A stretch of DNA of 58,841 bases from an uncultured Lachnospiraceae bacterium (GTDB lineage Bacteria; Bacillota; Clostridia; Lachnospirales; Lachnospiraceae). Positions 32,262-40,672 of the stretch are shown here, piece after piece. The first letter of the stretch is position 1; each line of letters starts with the position of its first letter. The notes under the pieces were generated by a model. It was not told the DNA's origin. It saw only the letters and a program-made list of their open reading frames with translations, and did not search any database. Both the position numbers and the translations under genes were made by a program. The stretch lies in the NCBI GenBank assembly GCA_947172705.1, contig CAMWCA010000016.1, positions 1 to 58,841 on the forward strand. Reading direction: 5' to 3'.

Positions 32262-33176
32262 ATGGAAATCATATTATGGCTTTTAATTGGAATTCTCTTT
32301 TTTGTGATCCTGCTGATGGGAATCAAAATCTATCTCCTTCAAAAATCAGCAGAAGAAATCAGAGACGGGCTTACAGACAAGCTCGCCTCTGAAACCAATA
32401 CCCTGATCGATATCTCAAGCCGCGACCGCCACATGCGCAGCCTTACCGCCGACCTTAACGGACAGCTTGCAAAGCTGCGCCGGGAAAGACACCGGTTTCA
32501 GCAGGGGAACCGCGAAATTGCAGAAACTATAACCAACATCTCCCACGATTTGAGAACCCCCTTAACTGCCATATACGGTTATCTGGATTTACTGAAAAGA
32601 ACGGAGCAGTCGGAAGATGCCATCCGTTACCTGACCATTATTGAAAACCGCGTTGACGCCCTGAAGCAGATGACGGAAGAGCTTTTCCGCTATTCCGCAG
32701 CTTCCTCCGCCATCCACGATACGCTTTATGAAAAAATTATATTGAACAGTTTCCTGGAAGAAATCCTCTCTGCCTATTACGTTGCATTAAAAAGCAGGCA
32801 GATCTCCCCTCAGGTCACCATGCCTGAGGAAAAAATCGCCTGCTTTCTGAACAGAAACGCACTTTCCCGTATTTTCGCAAATATCATCAGCAACGCCATC
32901 AAATACAGCGACGGCGACTTAACCGTCACTCTCTCAAAGGAAGGCGTCATTGCCTTTTCAAACCATGCCTCCGAATTGAATGAACTGGCAGTGATGCGGC
33001 TCTTCGACCGCTTCTATACAGTGGAGACCGCCTCGAAATCCACCGGGCTCGGGCTGTCCATTGCCAAAGAACTGACGGAACAGATGGGCGGAACCATACA
33101 GGCAAAATACAGTGAGCATGTGCTGTGTATTGAGGTTACAATTCCACTTTCTCTCACAAAAAGTACCAGACTTTAA
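32262..33176 (+). CDS. Sensor histidine kinase
   Basis: About 304-aa kinase with a single N-terminal membrane helix (about 1-24), phospho-acceptor His in NISHDLRTPLTAIYGYLDLL and an ATPase domain (NIISNAIKYS, GLGLSIAKELTEQMGG). It is the partner of the regulator at 29,722 although separated from it by the transporter genes. The start ATG 32,262 has AAAGGA eight bases upstream. A terminator follows at 33,179. Confidence 0.9.
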   Translation: MEIILWLLIGILFFVILLMGIKIYLLQKSAEEIRDGLTDKLASETNTLIDISSRDRHMRSLTADLNGQLAKLRRERHRFQQGNREIAETITNISHDLRTPLTAIYGYLDLLKRTEQSEDAIRYLTIIENRVDALKQMTEELFRYSAASSAIHDTLYEKIILNSFLEEILSAYYVALKSRQISPQVTMPEEKIACFLNRNALSRIFANIISNAIKYSDGDLTVTLSKEGVIAFSNHASELNELAVMRLFDRFYTVETASKSTGLGLSIAKELTEQMGGTIQAKYSEHVLCIEVTIPLSLTKSTRL

Positions 33177-33178
33177 AT

Positions 33179-33197
33179 CCGCATTTGCGGTTTCTTT
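33179..33197 (+). terminator. Terminator of the second ABC/two-component operon
   Basis: Hairpin CCGCA-TT-TGCGG directly followed by TTTCTTT, three bases after the kinase stop. Confidence 0.7.
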
Positions 33198-33295
33198 CGC
33201 TTCGTAAAATCATTATAATACTTTAATAAAAACTAAGGAGAGCTACCAATTATGCGGTTGACAAAAAAGAGATAAAAGAAATACCTGAATGCACG

Positions 33296-33319
33296 TTGTC
33301 TTCAACGTGTCTTCAAAGG
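33296..33319 (-). repeat. Tandem TTGAAGACA motif, copy 1
   Basis: The minus strand reads TTTGAAGACA-CG-TTGAAGACAA. A near-identical tandem (TTGAAGACAG twice) lies at 35,014-35,033, beyond the secreted-protein gene and next to tRNA-Gly. The surrounding 33,198-33,359 holds only a 7-codon ORF with a good ribosome site (33,252) and nothing else recognisable. Confidence 0.5.
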
Positions 33320-33359
33320 AAAACTATTGAACATAGCGAACGAAGCCAAAGCAAAATGG

Positions 33360-33395
33360 AAAAAGACTGTCTTCTATTCATGGGCAGTCTTTTTT
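33360..33395. terminator. Bidirectional terminator
   Basis: AAAAAGACTG / CAGTCTTTTTT stem with a 15-base loop. A-rich on one side and T-rich on the other, so it can stop the minus-strand RHH gene and anything coming from the left. Confidence 0.7.
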
Positions 33396-33415
33396 GAAAA
33401 AGAATATCGCTAATC

Positions 33416-33583
33416 TTAAATATCGCTGTTTGTTGCATGAGTGTTATTTACAAGCCAGTCTTTTAATATTTTATTGATGTATTGGCTAAATGAACGGTCG
33501 TCTTTCTCTGCTAAATCTTTTATTTCCTTTATTATATTGTCGTCAAGTGTTATGCTTACTTTCGTTTTTAATGGTTTCATCAT
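33416..33583 (-). CDS. Ribbon-helix-helix DNA-binding protein (55 aa)
   Basis: Short gene read on the minus strand: two Met codons (AAGGAG six bases upstream), then LKTKVSITLDDNIIKEIKDL, a beta strand followed by a helix, and RSFSQYINKILKDWL, the second helix of an RHH (Arc/CopG/ParD) fold. It is followed by a bidirectional terminator. It may be an orphan antitoxin or a small repressor; no toxin gene adjoins it. It may act on the divergent promoter at 33,630. Confidence 0.75.
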   Translation of the reverse strand: MMKPLKTKVSITLDDNIIKEIKDLAEKDDRSFSQYINKILKDWLVNNTHATNSDI

Positions 33584-33629
33584 AGTTACTCCTTTTTATT
33601 GAAAGCATATCACCTTGGGGGATGAAATA

Positions 33630-33658
33630 TTGACAAGTAGCTTTAAGTAGTATATAGT
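33630..33658 (+). promoter_or_regulatory. Promoter of the secreted-protein gene
   Basis: TTGACA (33,630-33,635) and TATAGT (33,653-33,658) with 17-bp spacing. It gives a leader of about 240 nt before the gene at 33,909. The leader holds a 13-codon ORF (ATG at 33,687 region) and a possible attenuator stem AGCAC/GTGCT followed by Ts near 33,795-33,835. Confidence 0.65.
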
Positions 33659-33908
33659 AGGATATGGTAGGATAAAAAGGTAATGATATGTCCTATAAAA
33701 GAATATATAAAAGTGTTGTGATGATGTAGGTTTTGAGGTTTTTGTGGACGCAATTTGTGGCACTTTAAGGGGGTGATGTGTGGGCGACAGGTAAGAGCAC
33801 AAGGGAAAATGTGGAGCAATGTGCTTTTTATACCATTTTGCATACAATAACTTAAAAAACGAATTTACATCACAAAACAAAATATTTTAACATGGAGGTA
33901 CATAATTT

Positions 33909-34655
33909 ATGAAGAAACATATTTTTAAGGTACTGGCAACAACTTTTGCAGTAGGTCTTTTTGTGGTTTCCCCTTCTGCAACCATGACAACTCATGCATT
34001 TGGATTTAATGCTGATGCAAATGACACTAGCAACAGAGGTACTGATGATGATGCTGACGCTTTCTGGGATGCTTATCAAAATGGTTCCAATGACAGTTCC
34101 AGCGATACGGTTGTAGATTATGACGAGCCCAGCCAGCCCGAATACACAGAACCCGCCCAACCTGCCAACACTGGTTCTTCCAGTTCTTCTGCTAATGAAT
34201 CCTATAGCGGCGGTTCTTCCAGCAACAGCGCATCCAGCAATACTGCTTCCGGCAATGGCGGTTCCACCGTTTCTGCCCCCAGCACAGCAAAAGACCCGAA
34301 TGCTTTTAATGTGAAGGTGCCTGATTGCCAAGCATTCCGCATTACAAAAGACCCTACACGTTCGATTTTCAACATTTATCATATGGGTGGACGTAAAGTG
34401 TCTTTTGTTGCAAAGGATGAAGATGGCAACGAGGTATCATACAGTGCAGTAACACTGGAGAAAGGTGATGATGGGTTATGGTACTTGAATGTGACTTATC
34501 CTGCGACAGTTGATACAACTACTATCACTATGGAAGTCCGTACAGGGGATGAGACCTATCTTTCTACTACACTTGGCGTAAGCGGCATCAAAATGAACGG
34601 TGTACTTGCCATCTCTACGGTTCCCGTAGCAGAAACAGAAGCAGAAACAAAATAA
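33909..34655 (+). CDS. Secreted Ser/Asp-rich protein, unknown
   Basis: 248 aa with a clear signal peptide (residues 1-31, cleaved near THAFG), an acidic segment, a Ser/Asn/Gly/Pro-rich linker (about 65-130) and a C-terminal domain of about 110 residues (FNVKVPDCQAFRITKDPTRS to the end), probably beta-rich. No anchor motif is visible. AATGGAGG-type site ten bases upstream supports the start. Function unknown; similar proteins are found in Lachnospiraceae (impression from style, not a search). Confidence 0.75.
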   Translation: MKKHIFKVLATTFAVGLFVVSPSATMTTHAFGFNADANDTSNRGTDDDADAFWDAYQNGSNDSSSDTVVDYDEPSQPEYTEPAQPANTGSSSSSANESYSGGSSSNSASSNTASGNGGSTVSAPSTAKDPNAFNVKVPDCQAFRITKDPTRSIFNIYHMGGRKVSFVAKDEDGNEVSYSAVTLEKGDDGLWYLNVTYPATVDTTTITMEVRTGDETYLSTTLGVSGIKMNGVLAISTVPVAETEAETK

Positions 34656-34667
34656 CAGAATAATTTT

Positions 34668-34711
34668 AAAAGGAATTGCCTGTACCAATGCAGGTAATTC
34701 CCTTTTTTATT
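34668..34711. terminator. Terminator of the secreted-protein gene
   Basis: AAAAGGAATTGCCTG / CAGGTAATTCCCTTTTTT stem, 13 bp downstream of the stop codon, followed by Ts. Confidence 0.85.
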
Positions 34712-34712
34712 A

Positions 34713-34750
34713 CGATAAGCCGACCCGCAAAGCGTGGCGGCGTTCGTTTG
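34713..34750 (+). repeat. Short intergenic repeat, copy 1
   Basis: GATAAGCCGACCCGCAAAGC then GTGGCGGCGTTCGTTT. Related copies lie at 38,125-38,160 (same strand) and 41,349-41,382 (opposite strand), each beside a terminator. Confidence 0.6.
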
Positions 34751-35013
34751 CATATGCGGATATAAACACTATAGAAGGCATTTATCAGCCTGTCCTCCCA
34801 TAAAACGTATTTTGGGAGCAACACTGCCTTGCCGGATAGCCGTAAAAGTTTATGTTGCACCCGCCCATATTTCCCTGTTAATAATTCGCCTGGCGTCCAG
34901 GCTGTCACAAAGCACTTGGAGAGGTAGATTTCAACCACACTTGGATATATATATATATATAATCCGCTTACAGAATCAGAGACATACAATCTCATAACAA
35001 AGGCATTATAGAC
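34751..35013. other. Intergenic stretch without recognised gene
   Basis: AT-rich spacer with an (AT)9-like run near 34,949-34,964. A minus-strand frame (34,666-35,022) is open but starts within the TTGAAGACA repeat without a ribosome site and runs through the terminator, so it is not called. The minus strand also has a promoter-like pair, TTGAAG and TATAAT, at 35,005-35,030. Confidence 0.4.
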
Positions 35014-35033
35014 TGTCTTCAACTGTCTTCAAA
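35014..35033 (-). repeat. Tandem TTGAAGACAG motif, copy 2
   Basis: Two adjacent copies of TTGAAGACAG on the minus strand. See copy 1 at 33,296. Located 60 bp past the 3' end of tRNA-Gly. Confidence 0.5.
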
Positions 35034-35044
35034 TTTGCAGACAC

Positions 35045-35081
35045 AAAGAAAAACGGAAACGCTGTATTTTCAACGTTTCCG
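35045..35081 (-). terminator. Terminator of tRNA-Gly
   Basis: The minus strand reads CGGAAACG, a 12-base loop, CGTTTCCG, then TTTTTCTTT, 14 bp after the tRNA. Confidence 0.85.
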
Positions 35082-35094
35082 CGACTTTAACCAG

Positions 35095-35167
35095 AGCGCG
35101 AGACGGGACTCGAACCCGCGGCCTCGACCTTGGCAAGGTCGCGCTCCACCAACTGAGCCACTCGCGC
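35095..35167 (-). tRNA. tRNA-Gly (anticodon GCC)
   Basis: 73-nt cloverleaf on the minus strand: acceptor stem GCGCGAG/CTCGCGC, D arm GGCTCAGTTGGTGGAGC, anticodon arm CGACC-TTGCCAA-GGTCG with anticodon GCC, and T arm GCGGGTTCGAGTCCCGT. CCA is not encoded. It is a single-gene transcript with its own promoter and terminator. Confidence 0.97.
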
Positions 35168-35198
35168 ATTTTCCGTCTGTACCTGACGGACAACTAAT

Positions 35199-35227
35199 AA
35201 TATACATGATATTTCTCACTTTGTCAA
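35199..35227 (-). promoter_or_regulatory. Promoter of tRNA-Gly
   Basis: The minus strand has TTGACA (35,222-35,227), 17 bases, then TATATT (35,199-35,204). It starts RNA about 25 nt before the tRNA. Confidence 0.85.
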
Positions 35228-35306
35228 CCAAATTTCAAAAATTTATTCATTTTTTTATTTGACTTTTTTATGATATTTTTATAACTCAAAATCATCATTA
35301 TCAGTT

Positions 35307-36632
35307 TTAATCAGACAAAGTATTCTTCTTTTTTACCCGGAAAATCCTTCTCAGAGATTCATCAATTCTCTCTTCCGTAAGGGTTCCGTTATTTACCGCC
35401 TCAAGTACCCCGTTATAGGCGCTCTCAAAATCCTCGGGCATTAAAATCATATCCGCTCCTGCCTGTAATGCCATAACCGCCGCTTGGTCGGAGGTATAAT
35501 AATCTGTGACCGCTGTCATGTTCATGGCGTCTGTAATGACCACTCCCTGATATCCAAGCTGCCCTCTCAAAATTTCTGTAATCATTTTTTCAGAGAGAGA
35601 TGCCGGTGTATTATCTCCGGTAACGTTAGGCGCCGACAGATGGCTGACCATAATCATATCCACTCCCGCCGCTATGCCTGCCTGATAAACAGGAAAGTCT
35701 GTTGCCGCAAAATCATCCAATGTCTTCTCGGTGCTCGCCATGCCCTGGTGCGTGTCGGCTGTGGTATCCCCAAGCCCGGGAAAATGCTTCAGGCAGGCGC
35801 TTACGCCTGTACTTTGTATTCCTTCCACCATAGCAGATACCATAGGCGCTACTACATTAGGATCAGAACCAAAGGAACGATCTCCTATGGTGGTATTACC
35901 CTCTGCCACCACATCGGCAACCGGTGCAAAATCCACATTGAATCCATACCCTGACAAATAATTACCGATCAAAGCGCCAGCCTCCTGTGCTGCCGCCGTA
36001 TCTCCGGTAGCTCCGATCTCCGCTATAATGCCAACATTCTCGGCGAGACCGTTCTCTGCAACTCGGCTTACGGTACCGCCTTCTTCATCTACCCCCAAAA
36101 AAATGGAATATCTACTGGAACTTTTGGTATTTTGAAGCATCTCTGTCAACTGATCTGCGTCCAGAATATTTTTTGAAAAATAGATCAATCCTCCCACCCG
36201 GTATTCATCCAGCTTTTCCCTGGTGGTATCTCCCGCTCTTGTCACAGTATCCATACCGGTAAGTGCTTCCGGTGTAACCATAAAAAGCCCTGCCACCTTA
36301 TCCTCCAGCGGCATTTCTGCAATGCTTGATTCCACGATTTCGCCTAAATAGTCTTTGTCCTCCTCCGGCTCTGTAGATTCCTCCGGTGCTTCCACTGCCG
36401 CCGGCTCCTCTTCCTGGTCGGAAAGCTCCTCCAACTGCTTTTGAAGCTCCTCAGCCTGCTTCTTATCCTTCAATACCGTCATAAGCTTATTCACTCCAAA
36501 AATCCCTCCGGCAATTAATCCGCCAAGAAAAATAATAAGGACAATATAGGCTATCACCTGATTTTTGACTCTGCGCTTTCTTCTAAATTCTCTTCTATCT
36601 TCTTCCTGATCAAGCATTTCGTTATTTGGCAT
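35307..36632 (-). CDS. Membrane-anchored GH3 beta-N-acetylhexosaminidase (NagZ-like)
   Basis: About 441 aa. A basic cytoplasmic head, one membrane helix (about 24-46) and a Glu-rich linker precede an extracellular GH3 domain with LKHFPGLGDT, the substrate-site SHL and the candidate nucleophile Asp in VITDAMNMTAV. The GH3 type resembles NagZ, which removes N-acetylglucosamine from peptidoglycan fragments. ATG 36,632 (GGAGG nine bases upstream) is preferred over 36,662. A TATGAT box close upstream may be a proximal promoter. The main upstream signal is the purine-rich leader at 36,746-37,123. Confidence 0.85.
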   Translation of the reverse strand: MPNNEMLDQEEDRREFRRKRRVKNQVIAYIVLIIFLGGLIAGGIFGVNKLMTVLKDKKQAEELQKQLEELSDQEEEPAAVEAPEESTEPEEDKDYLGEIVESSIAEMPLEDKVAGLFMVTPEALTGMDTVTRAGDTTREKLDEYRVGGLIYFSKNILDADQLTEMLQNTKSSSRYSIFLGVDEEGGTVSRVAENGLAENVGIIAEIGATGDTAAAQEAGALIGNYLSGYGFNVDFAPVADVVAEGNTTIGDRSFGSDPNVVAPMVSAMVEGIQSTGVSACLKHFPGLGDTTADTHQGMASTEKTLDDFAATDFPVYQAGIAAGVDMIMVSHLSAPNVTGDNTPASLSEKMITEILRGQLGYQGVVITDAMNMTAVTDYYTSDQAAVMALQAGADMILMPEDFESAYNGVLEAVNNGTLTEERIDESLRRIFRVKKKNTLSD

Positions 36633-36745
36633 ATCACTCTTCCTCCGTACAATTTCTATCATACCTTATTTATTCCCTAATTTCCACCAGAAATTGCACT
36701 GATCTTACAATATCAGACTTTTGGGTTTATTGTTTACTCCAACGC

Positions 36746-37123
36746 GAAGCGGGTATCAATCTTTTCGATTCATACCCGCTTCTAAGCTACGCTATCCAAT
36801 GGTCTTTACCTCTCTTTTCTTTTTTGGATTTTGCTCCTTATTCAGTTTTCTTTTTTCTCTTTCGTATTTTTGTCCTTTTTCTTTTGTACGTGTGTACTGT
36901 AACGTTGTTTTCTTCTTCTTTTGTTCTTCGTTACCTTCTCTTCTGTACGTAATACGAATTCGAAATTCGCTTTCTTTGGTACTTTGTTCTTTTGTACTTT
37001 AAAAGCTTAACTCTTTCACATTTTGTTATCTGACTTAAACTAGAAAATCAAATAACTCATCTTATGTTTTTGGTGGTCCGTACCTTCCTTTCTTTAAGAT
37101 TATCTATGTGAATTTGTTTTTGT
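36746..37123 (-). ncRNA. Purine-rich transcript or leader of unknown role
   Basis: Downstream of a consensus promoter the minus strand is almost all A and G for about 350 nt, with spaced GTAC-containing units (AAAGTACAAAAG, AAAGTACCAAAG, TACGTACAGAAG, CACGTACAAAAG), no sizeable ORF and little structure until a strong hairpin at 36,746-36,782 (GAAGCGGGTAT / ATACCCGCTTC). No T run follows the hairpin, so it may be a processed 5' leader of the GH3 gene rather than a terminated RNA. Confidence 0.5.
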
Positions 37124-37129
37124 AAGTTT

Positions 37130-37158
37130 ATTATATCCAACCCAATCGTATTTGTCAA
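37130..37158 (-). promoter_or_regulatory. Consensus promoter of the purine-rich transcript
   Basis: Perfect TTGACA (37,153-37,158) and TATAAT (37,130-37,135) on the minus strand with 17-bp spacing. It is among the strongest promoters in the window. Confidence 0.85.
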
Positions 37159-37234
37159 CACATTTTTTCATTTTTTTACCTGTTTTTCTTTTTTTCTGCT
37201 TCTATACTGTTTTTATCTGCTTTTTCTATTTTTT

Positions 37235-37261
37235 TTGTAAAATTATCTCATAATTTTACAA
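37235..37261. promoter_or_regulatory. 27-bp palindrome in the divergent promoter region
   Basis: A perfect 12-bp inverted repeat TTGTAAAATTAT-CTC-ATAATTTTACAA lies about 80 bp upstream of the minus-strand promoter and 150 bp upstream of the LUD gene. It could be a regulator site; no T run suits a minus-strand terminator. Confidence 0.5.
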
Positions 37262-37413
37262 CATTATCCAATATGAGCCGCAGAGTTTCTCCCCTCCATC
37301 CAGCGCATACCTTTCCACACATCCCCAATTTTCAAAAATACCTTTTCCCTGCCTTTCAATTGATTTATAATAAAAATACAATTTCAACATAACCAATCAG
37401 AGGAGGAATCAAT

Positions 37414-38049
37414 ATGACACCTAAACAGCTTGCTTTTCAGACCGCCGCCACAGGCATTATCCAGAAAATGGCTTTGCGGAACATAGAGGGGCATTTTTTT
37501 GAGGACAGTGCTTCCTGTGTAAATGCAATTACCCAAATGATGGAAGAAGGCGCCGTAATCAGTTGGGGAGGCAGTGAATCCATCAAGGAATGCGGGCTTA
37601 TGGACGCTGTCAGAACCGGAGGGTATACCCTGGTCGACAGGCTCAGCGCCAAAACTCCGGAGGAATCCCGGGAACTTTACGCAAAGTCAGTATTGTCCGA
37701 TTATTATCTGATGAGCGCCAATGCTGTTACATACGATGGCGAGTTGATCAATATAGACGGCAACGGCAACCGTGTTGCCTGCCTGATCCACGGTCCTAAA
37801 AATGTTATTCTGGTCGTAGGCATGAACAAAATTGTCGCTGATGTCGAGTCAGGTTATAAGCGAGTACGCAATTCGGCATCCCCTGCCAATGCCCAGCGTC
37901 TGGGACGAAATACGCCCTGCTTCCACACCGGAAGATGCGGCAACTGCCTTGCCGATGACTGCATGTGCAACCACATCGTAGTCACGCGAAGAAGCGGTGT
38001 TCCTGGAAGAATCAAGGTGTTCTTTGTTGCCGAAGAGCTGGGGTATTGA
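37414..38049 (+). CDS. LUD-domain protein (LutC/YkgG-like)
   Basis: 211-aa cytoplasmic protein of the LUD (DUF162) family, linked in other bacteria to lactate utilisation. The pattern VISWGGSESIKECGL, LMSANAVTYDGELINIDGNG and VVGMNKIV is characteristic. The C-terminal Cys cluster TPCFHTGRCGNCLADDCMC could hold a metal or Fe-S centre and is typical of clostridial stand-alone members. AGGAGGA lies eight bases upstream. Monocistronic, ended by a strong terminator. The physiological role of the single-gene form is unclear. Confidence 0.85.
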   Translation: MTPKQLAFQTAATGIIQKMALRNIEGHFFEDSASCVNAITQMMEEGAVISWGGSESIKECGLMDAVRTGGYTLVDRLSAKTPEESRELYAKSVLSDYYLMSANAVTYDGELINIDGNGNRVACLIHGPKNVILVVGMNKIVADVESGYKRVRNSASPANAQRLGRNTPCFHTGRCGNCLADDCMCNHIVVTRRSGVPGRIKVFFVAEELGY

Positions 38050-38069
38050 TTTTCTTTTGCTTTTACCAA

Positions 38070-38115
38070 AAACAGGTATTGCTTCCTTCACGAACGCCGG
38101 AAGCAATACCTGTTT
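38070..38115. terminator. Bidirectional terminator between LUD gene and glyA
   Basis: A 17-bp stem AAACAGGTATTGCTTCC / GGAAGCAATACCTGTTT with T-rich ends on both strands, between convergent genes. Confidence 0.9.
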
Positions 38116-38124
38116 CTTATTAAC

Positions 38125-38160
38125 AATAAGCTGGCGTGCAAAGTGCGGCAGCGTTTGTTT
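38125..38160 (+). repeat. Short intergenic repeat, copy 2
   Basis: AATAAGCTGGCGTGCAAAGT then GCGGCAGCGTTTGTTT. Same family as 34,713-34,750 and 41,349-41,382; directly after the terminator and five bases before the glyA stop. Confidence 0.6.
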
Positions 38161-38165
38161 ATCTT

Positions 38166-39404
38166 TTAATTCAAGGGATATTTATCTGTCAGTTTCTGTA
38201 CGATCGCTCTCGCCTCGGGAATCTTCTCTTCTCCGCCCTTTACGATCATTGCGATCGCCTCTGCGATCTGATCCATATCCTCCGTATTCATTCCTCTGGA
38301 AGTAACTGCAGGCGTACCCAGACGGACACCGCTTGTCACAAAAGGAGACTTGGGATCATTGGGGATCGTATTCTTATTTGCCGTAATATGCGCCTCATCC
38401 AACATCTTTTCCACAGCCTTGCCTGTGAGGTCGTAGGTGGTAAGATCCATCAGCATCAAATGATTGTCCGTTCCGCCGGACACGATCTTAATATCTCTGT
38501 CCATAAGCCCTTTGCAGAGCGCCTGGGCATTATCCACGATATTTTTCTGATAAGTTTTAAACTCATCTGTAAGAGCTTCCTTAAAGCAGACTGCCTTTGC
38601 GGCGATCACATGCATCAGCGGACCGCCCTGGATGCCAGGGAACACTGCCTTGTTAAAATTGTACTTCTCAGCGGCTTCCTTGTTGGCGAGAATCAATCCG
38701 CCTCTGGGACCTCTCAGTGTCTTGTGGGTAGTGGTGGTAACCACATCCGCATAGGGAATCGGGCTGGGATGAAGATCTGCCGCCACAAGCCCTGCAATAT
38801 GCGCCATATCCACCATCAGCACTGCTCCAACCTCATCCGCAACCTCTCTGAATTTCTTAAAGTCAATGGTTCTCGCATAAGCTGAAGCGCCTGCAATGAT
38901 CATTTTAGGCTTGCACTCAAGGGCGATTTCTCTGAGACGGTCATAATCGATAAAACCTTCATCATTTACGCCATAGGGTACGATCTTAAAATATTTTCCT
39001 GAAATATTCACCGGGCTTCCATGGGTCAGATGACCGCCGTGATCCAGATTCATGCCCATAATCGTGTCGCCGGGGTTACAGATCGCAAACTGCACCGCAA
39101 GATTCGCCTGCGCCCCCGAGTGAGGCTGAACGTTGGCGTAATCGCACCCAAACAACTCCTTTGCTCTGTCAATGGCAAGATTTTCCACCACATCCACGCA
39201 CTGGCAACCGCCATAATAACGCTTCCCCGGATACCCTTCCGCATATTTGTTTGTAAGCGGGCTTCCCATAGCCGCCATAACAGCCTTGCTTACCCAGTTT
39301 TCAGAGGCGATCAGTTCAATATGACTGTTCTGCCTTTCCTGCTCATCCACAATTGCCTGGGCAATTTCCGGATCTGCCTTTTTCACCTCATCAAATGAAT
39401 ACAT
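38166..39404 (-). CDS. glyA: Serine hydroxymethyltransferase
   Basis: 412-aa PLP enzyme interconverting serine and glycine with tetrahydrofolate in the cytoplasm. The family sequence is well conserved: [11 protein letters not shown] near the N terminus, [16 protein letters not shown], and the PLP lysine in [14 protein letters not shown]. The start ATG 39,404 has AAGGAGG eight bases upstream; a reading from 39,452 adds 16 unrelated residues. The upstream region has TATAAT and two GGAGAGGTTT direct repeats but no recognisable riboswitch. Confidence 0.96.
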   Translation of the reverse strand: MYSFDEVKKADPEIAQAIVDEQERQNSHIELIASENWVSKAVMAAMGSPLTNKYAEGYPGKRYYGGCQCVDVVENLAIDRAKELFGCDYANVQPHSGAQANLAVQFAICNPGDTIMGMNLDHGGHLTHGSPVNISGKYFKIVPYGVNDEGFIDYDRLREIALECKPKMIIAGASAYARTIDFKKFREVADEVGAVLMVDMAHIAGLVAADLHPSPIPYADVVTTTTHKTLRGPRGGLILANKEAAEKYNFNKAVFPGIQGGPLMHVIAAKAVCFKEALTDEFKTYQKNIVDNAQALCKGLMDRDIKIVSGGTDNHLMLMDLTTYDLTGKAVEKMLDEAHITANKNTIPNDPKSPFVTSGVRLGTPAVTSRGMNTEDMDQIAEAIAMIVKGGEEKIPEARAIVQKLTDKYPLN

Positions 39405-39625
39405 ACTTTTTCCTCCTTGTAATATATAATGAGACAAACTTTTACCACACAATTGCGATCATTATATCATAAACCTCTCCTAAAAAAAACCTCTCCCGCA
39501 CACTTTTTCTCAATTCTGAAAAATCTCCTAAGCATTCATTAAGATTTATGGAATATTGCAAAAAAACTTTACTCTTCTGAAAAATACTGCTAAAATAGGT
39601 GAAGATTTGGGGAGACAAAAGAATT

Positions 39626-40603
39626 ATGTATTACATAATCGTAAATCCCGCCTCAAAATCCGGGCGGGGAGCTAAAATCTGGTTAAAGCTAAAGCCAATT
39701 TTAGAAAATAAGGGAATTGCATACAAAGCATTCTTTTCGCGGGAAGCCGGACATATTATCAAACTGGTAAGGGAATTAACGACTTCCTTATTAAATGATG
39801 CCGATTCTGATATGATTTTAAAGTTGATCGTACTTGGCGGCGACGGAACGCTCAACGAAACCCTTCAGGGCATTTCAGACTTTCAGCGGGTACAGCTGGG
39901 ATATATCCCCACCGGTTCAAGCAACGATATGGCAAGAGATTTGCGGCTTCCAAAGGACCCTGTTCAGGTGCTGGAAAATATTTTATCCTGCCGTGAGCCT
40001 GTCTTGATGGATTTAGGTTCGCTCACCTATGAGCAGATGTCCGGGGAATTTTCCAGACAGCACAGCGGCGACCCTGTTTCCACACGGCTTTTTGCCGTCA
40101 GCAGCGGTATTGGATTTGATGCCACCGTCTGCGAGGAAGCCCTTGCATCCAGGTTTAAAAATATTTTAAATAAATTAGGATTAGGAAAGCTTACCTATCT
40201 TACCATTGCGCTGAAGCAGTTGATCAAGGCAAAAAAGGTTACCTGCACTATTACCCTGAATGAGGAAAAGCAGATTTACCTGCCCAAGTTTCTGTTTGTC
40301 GCCTGCATGATCCATCAGTATGAGGGCGGCGGATTTAAATTTTGCCCCGGCGCAAACTTTCATGACGGGCTGATCGATATCTGCTCCGTTGGTAATATCC
40401 CCAAGTGGCTGATCCTTCTGGCGCTTCCCACCGCATTTAGTGGAAAGCATTATCGTTTTCAGGGGATCGACCATTATAGCGCATCCCGGATTCGTCTGGA
40501 AACGTCCCTGCCCCTTTGGGTGCATACGGACGGGGAGGTGGCTGTCAAAAGCAGTTCTCTCACTATAACCTGCGAACCAAAAAAGTTACAGTTTTTACTA
40601 TGA
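39626..40603 (+). CDS. Diacylglycerol kinase-family lipid kinase
   Basis: About 325-aa member of the DagK/YegS family, phosphorylating diacylglycerol or a related lipid at the membrane. Motifs: INPASKSGRG-like start (VNPASKSGRGAK), the catalytic-site VLGGDGTLNETL and PTGSSNDMARDL. The start ATG 39,626 follows GGGGAG. The next gene encodes a PAP2 phosphatase 70 bp downstream, so the two may form a lipid-phosphate recycling pair. Confidence 0.9.
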   Translation: MYYIIVNPASKSGRGAKIWLKLKPILENKGIAYKAFFSREAGHIIKLVRELTTSLLNDADSDMILKLIVLGGDGTLNETLQGISDFQRVQLGYIPTGSSNDMARDLRLPKDPVQVLENILSCREPVLMDLGSLTYEQMSGEFSRQHSGDPVSTRLFAVSSGIGFDATVCEEALASRFKNILNKLGLGKLTYLTIALKQLIKAKKVTCTITLNEEKQIYLPKFLFVACMIHQYEGGGFKFCPGANFHDGLIDICSVGNIPKWLILLALPTAFSGKHYRFQGIDHYSASRIRLETSLPLWVHTDGEVAVKSSSLTITCEPKKLQFLL

Positions 40604-40672
40604 GTTTTGAGGAGAATACTGTGAAAATGCTGACGCCCAAATTTGCAGGTGTTGGCAGCATGGAGGATTATT

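Noticed and set aside
33596..33880. Minus-strand frame of 94 codons in the leader of the secreted-protein gene
   Set aside because: It lies antisense to a clear promoter and leader, has no ribosome site and is rich in low-complexity His/Tyr/Phe typical of AT-rich spacer DNA.
34666..35022. Minus-strand frame of 118 codons next to the secreted-protein gene
   Set aside because: It starts with TTG inside the TTGAAGACA repeat, has no ribosome site, runs through an (AT)n tract and ends in the terminator hairpin; composition is not protein-like.
36626..37002. Plus-strand frames rich in Phe/Leu/Ser upstream of the GH3 gene
   Set aside because: They are the complement of the purine-rich leader; the composition alone explains the open frames and no ribosome site is present.
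39405..39620. Possible riboswitch upstream of glyA
   Set aside because: No glycine, tetrahydrofolate or SAM aptamer pattern could be recognised; only a -10 box and short direct repeats are visible.
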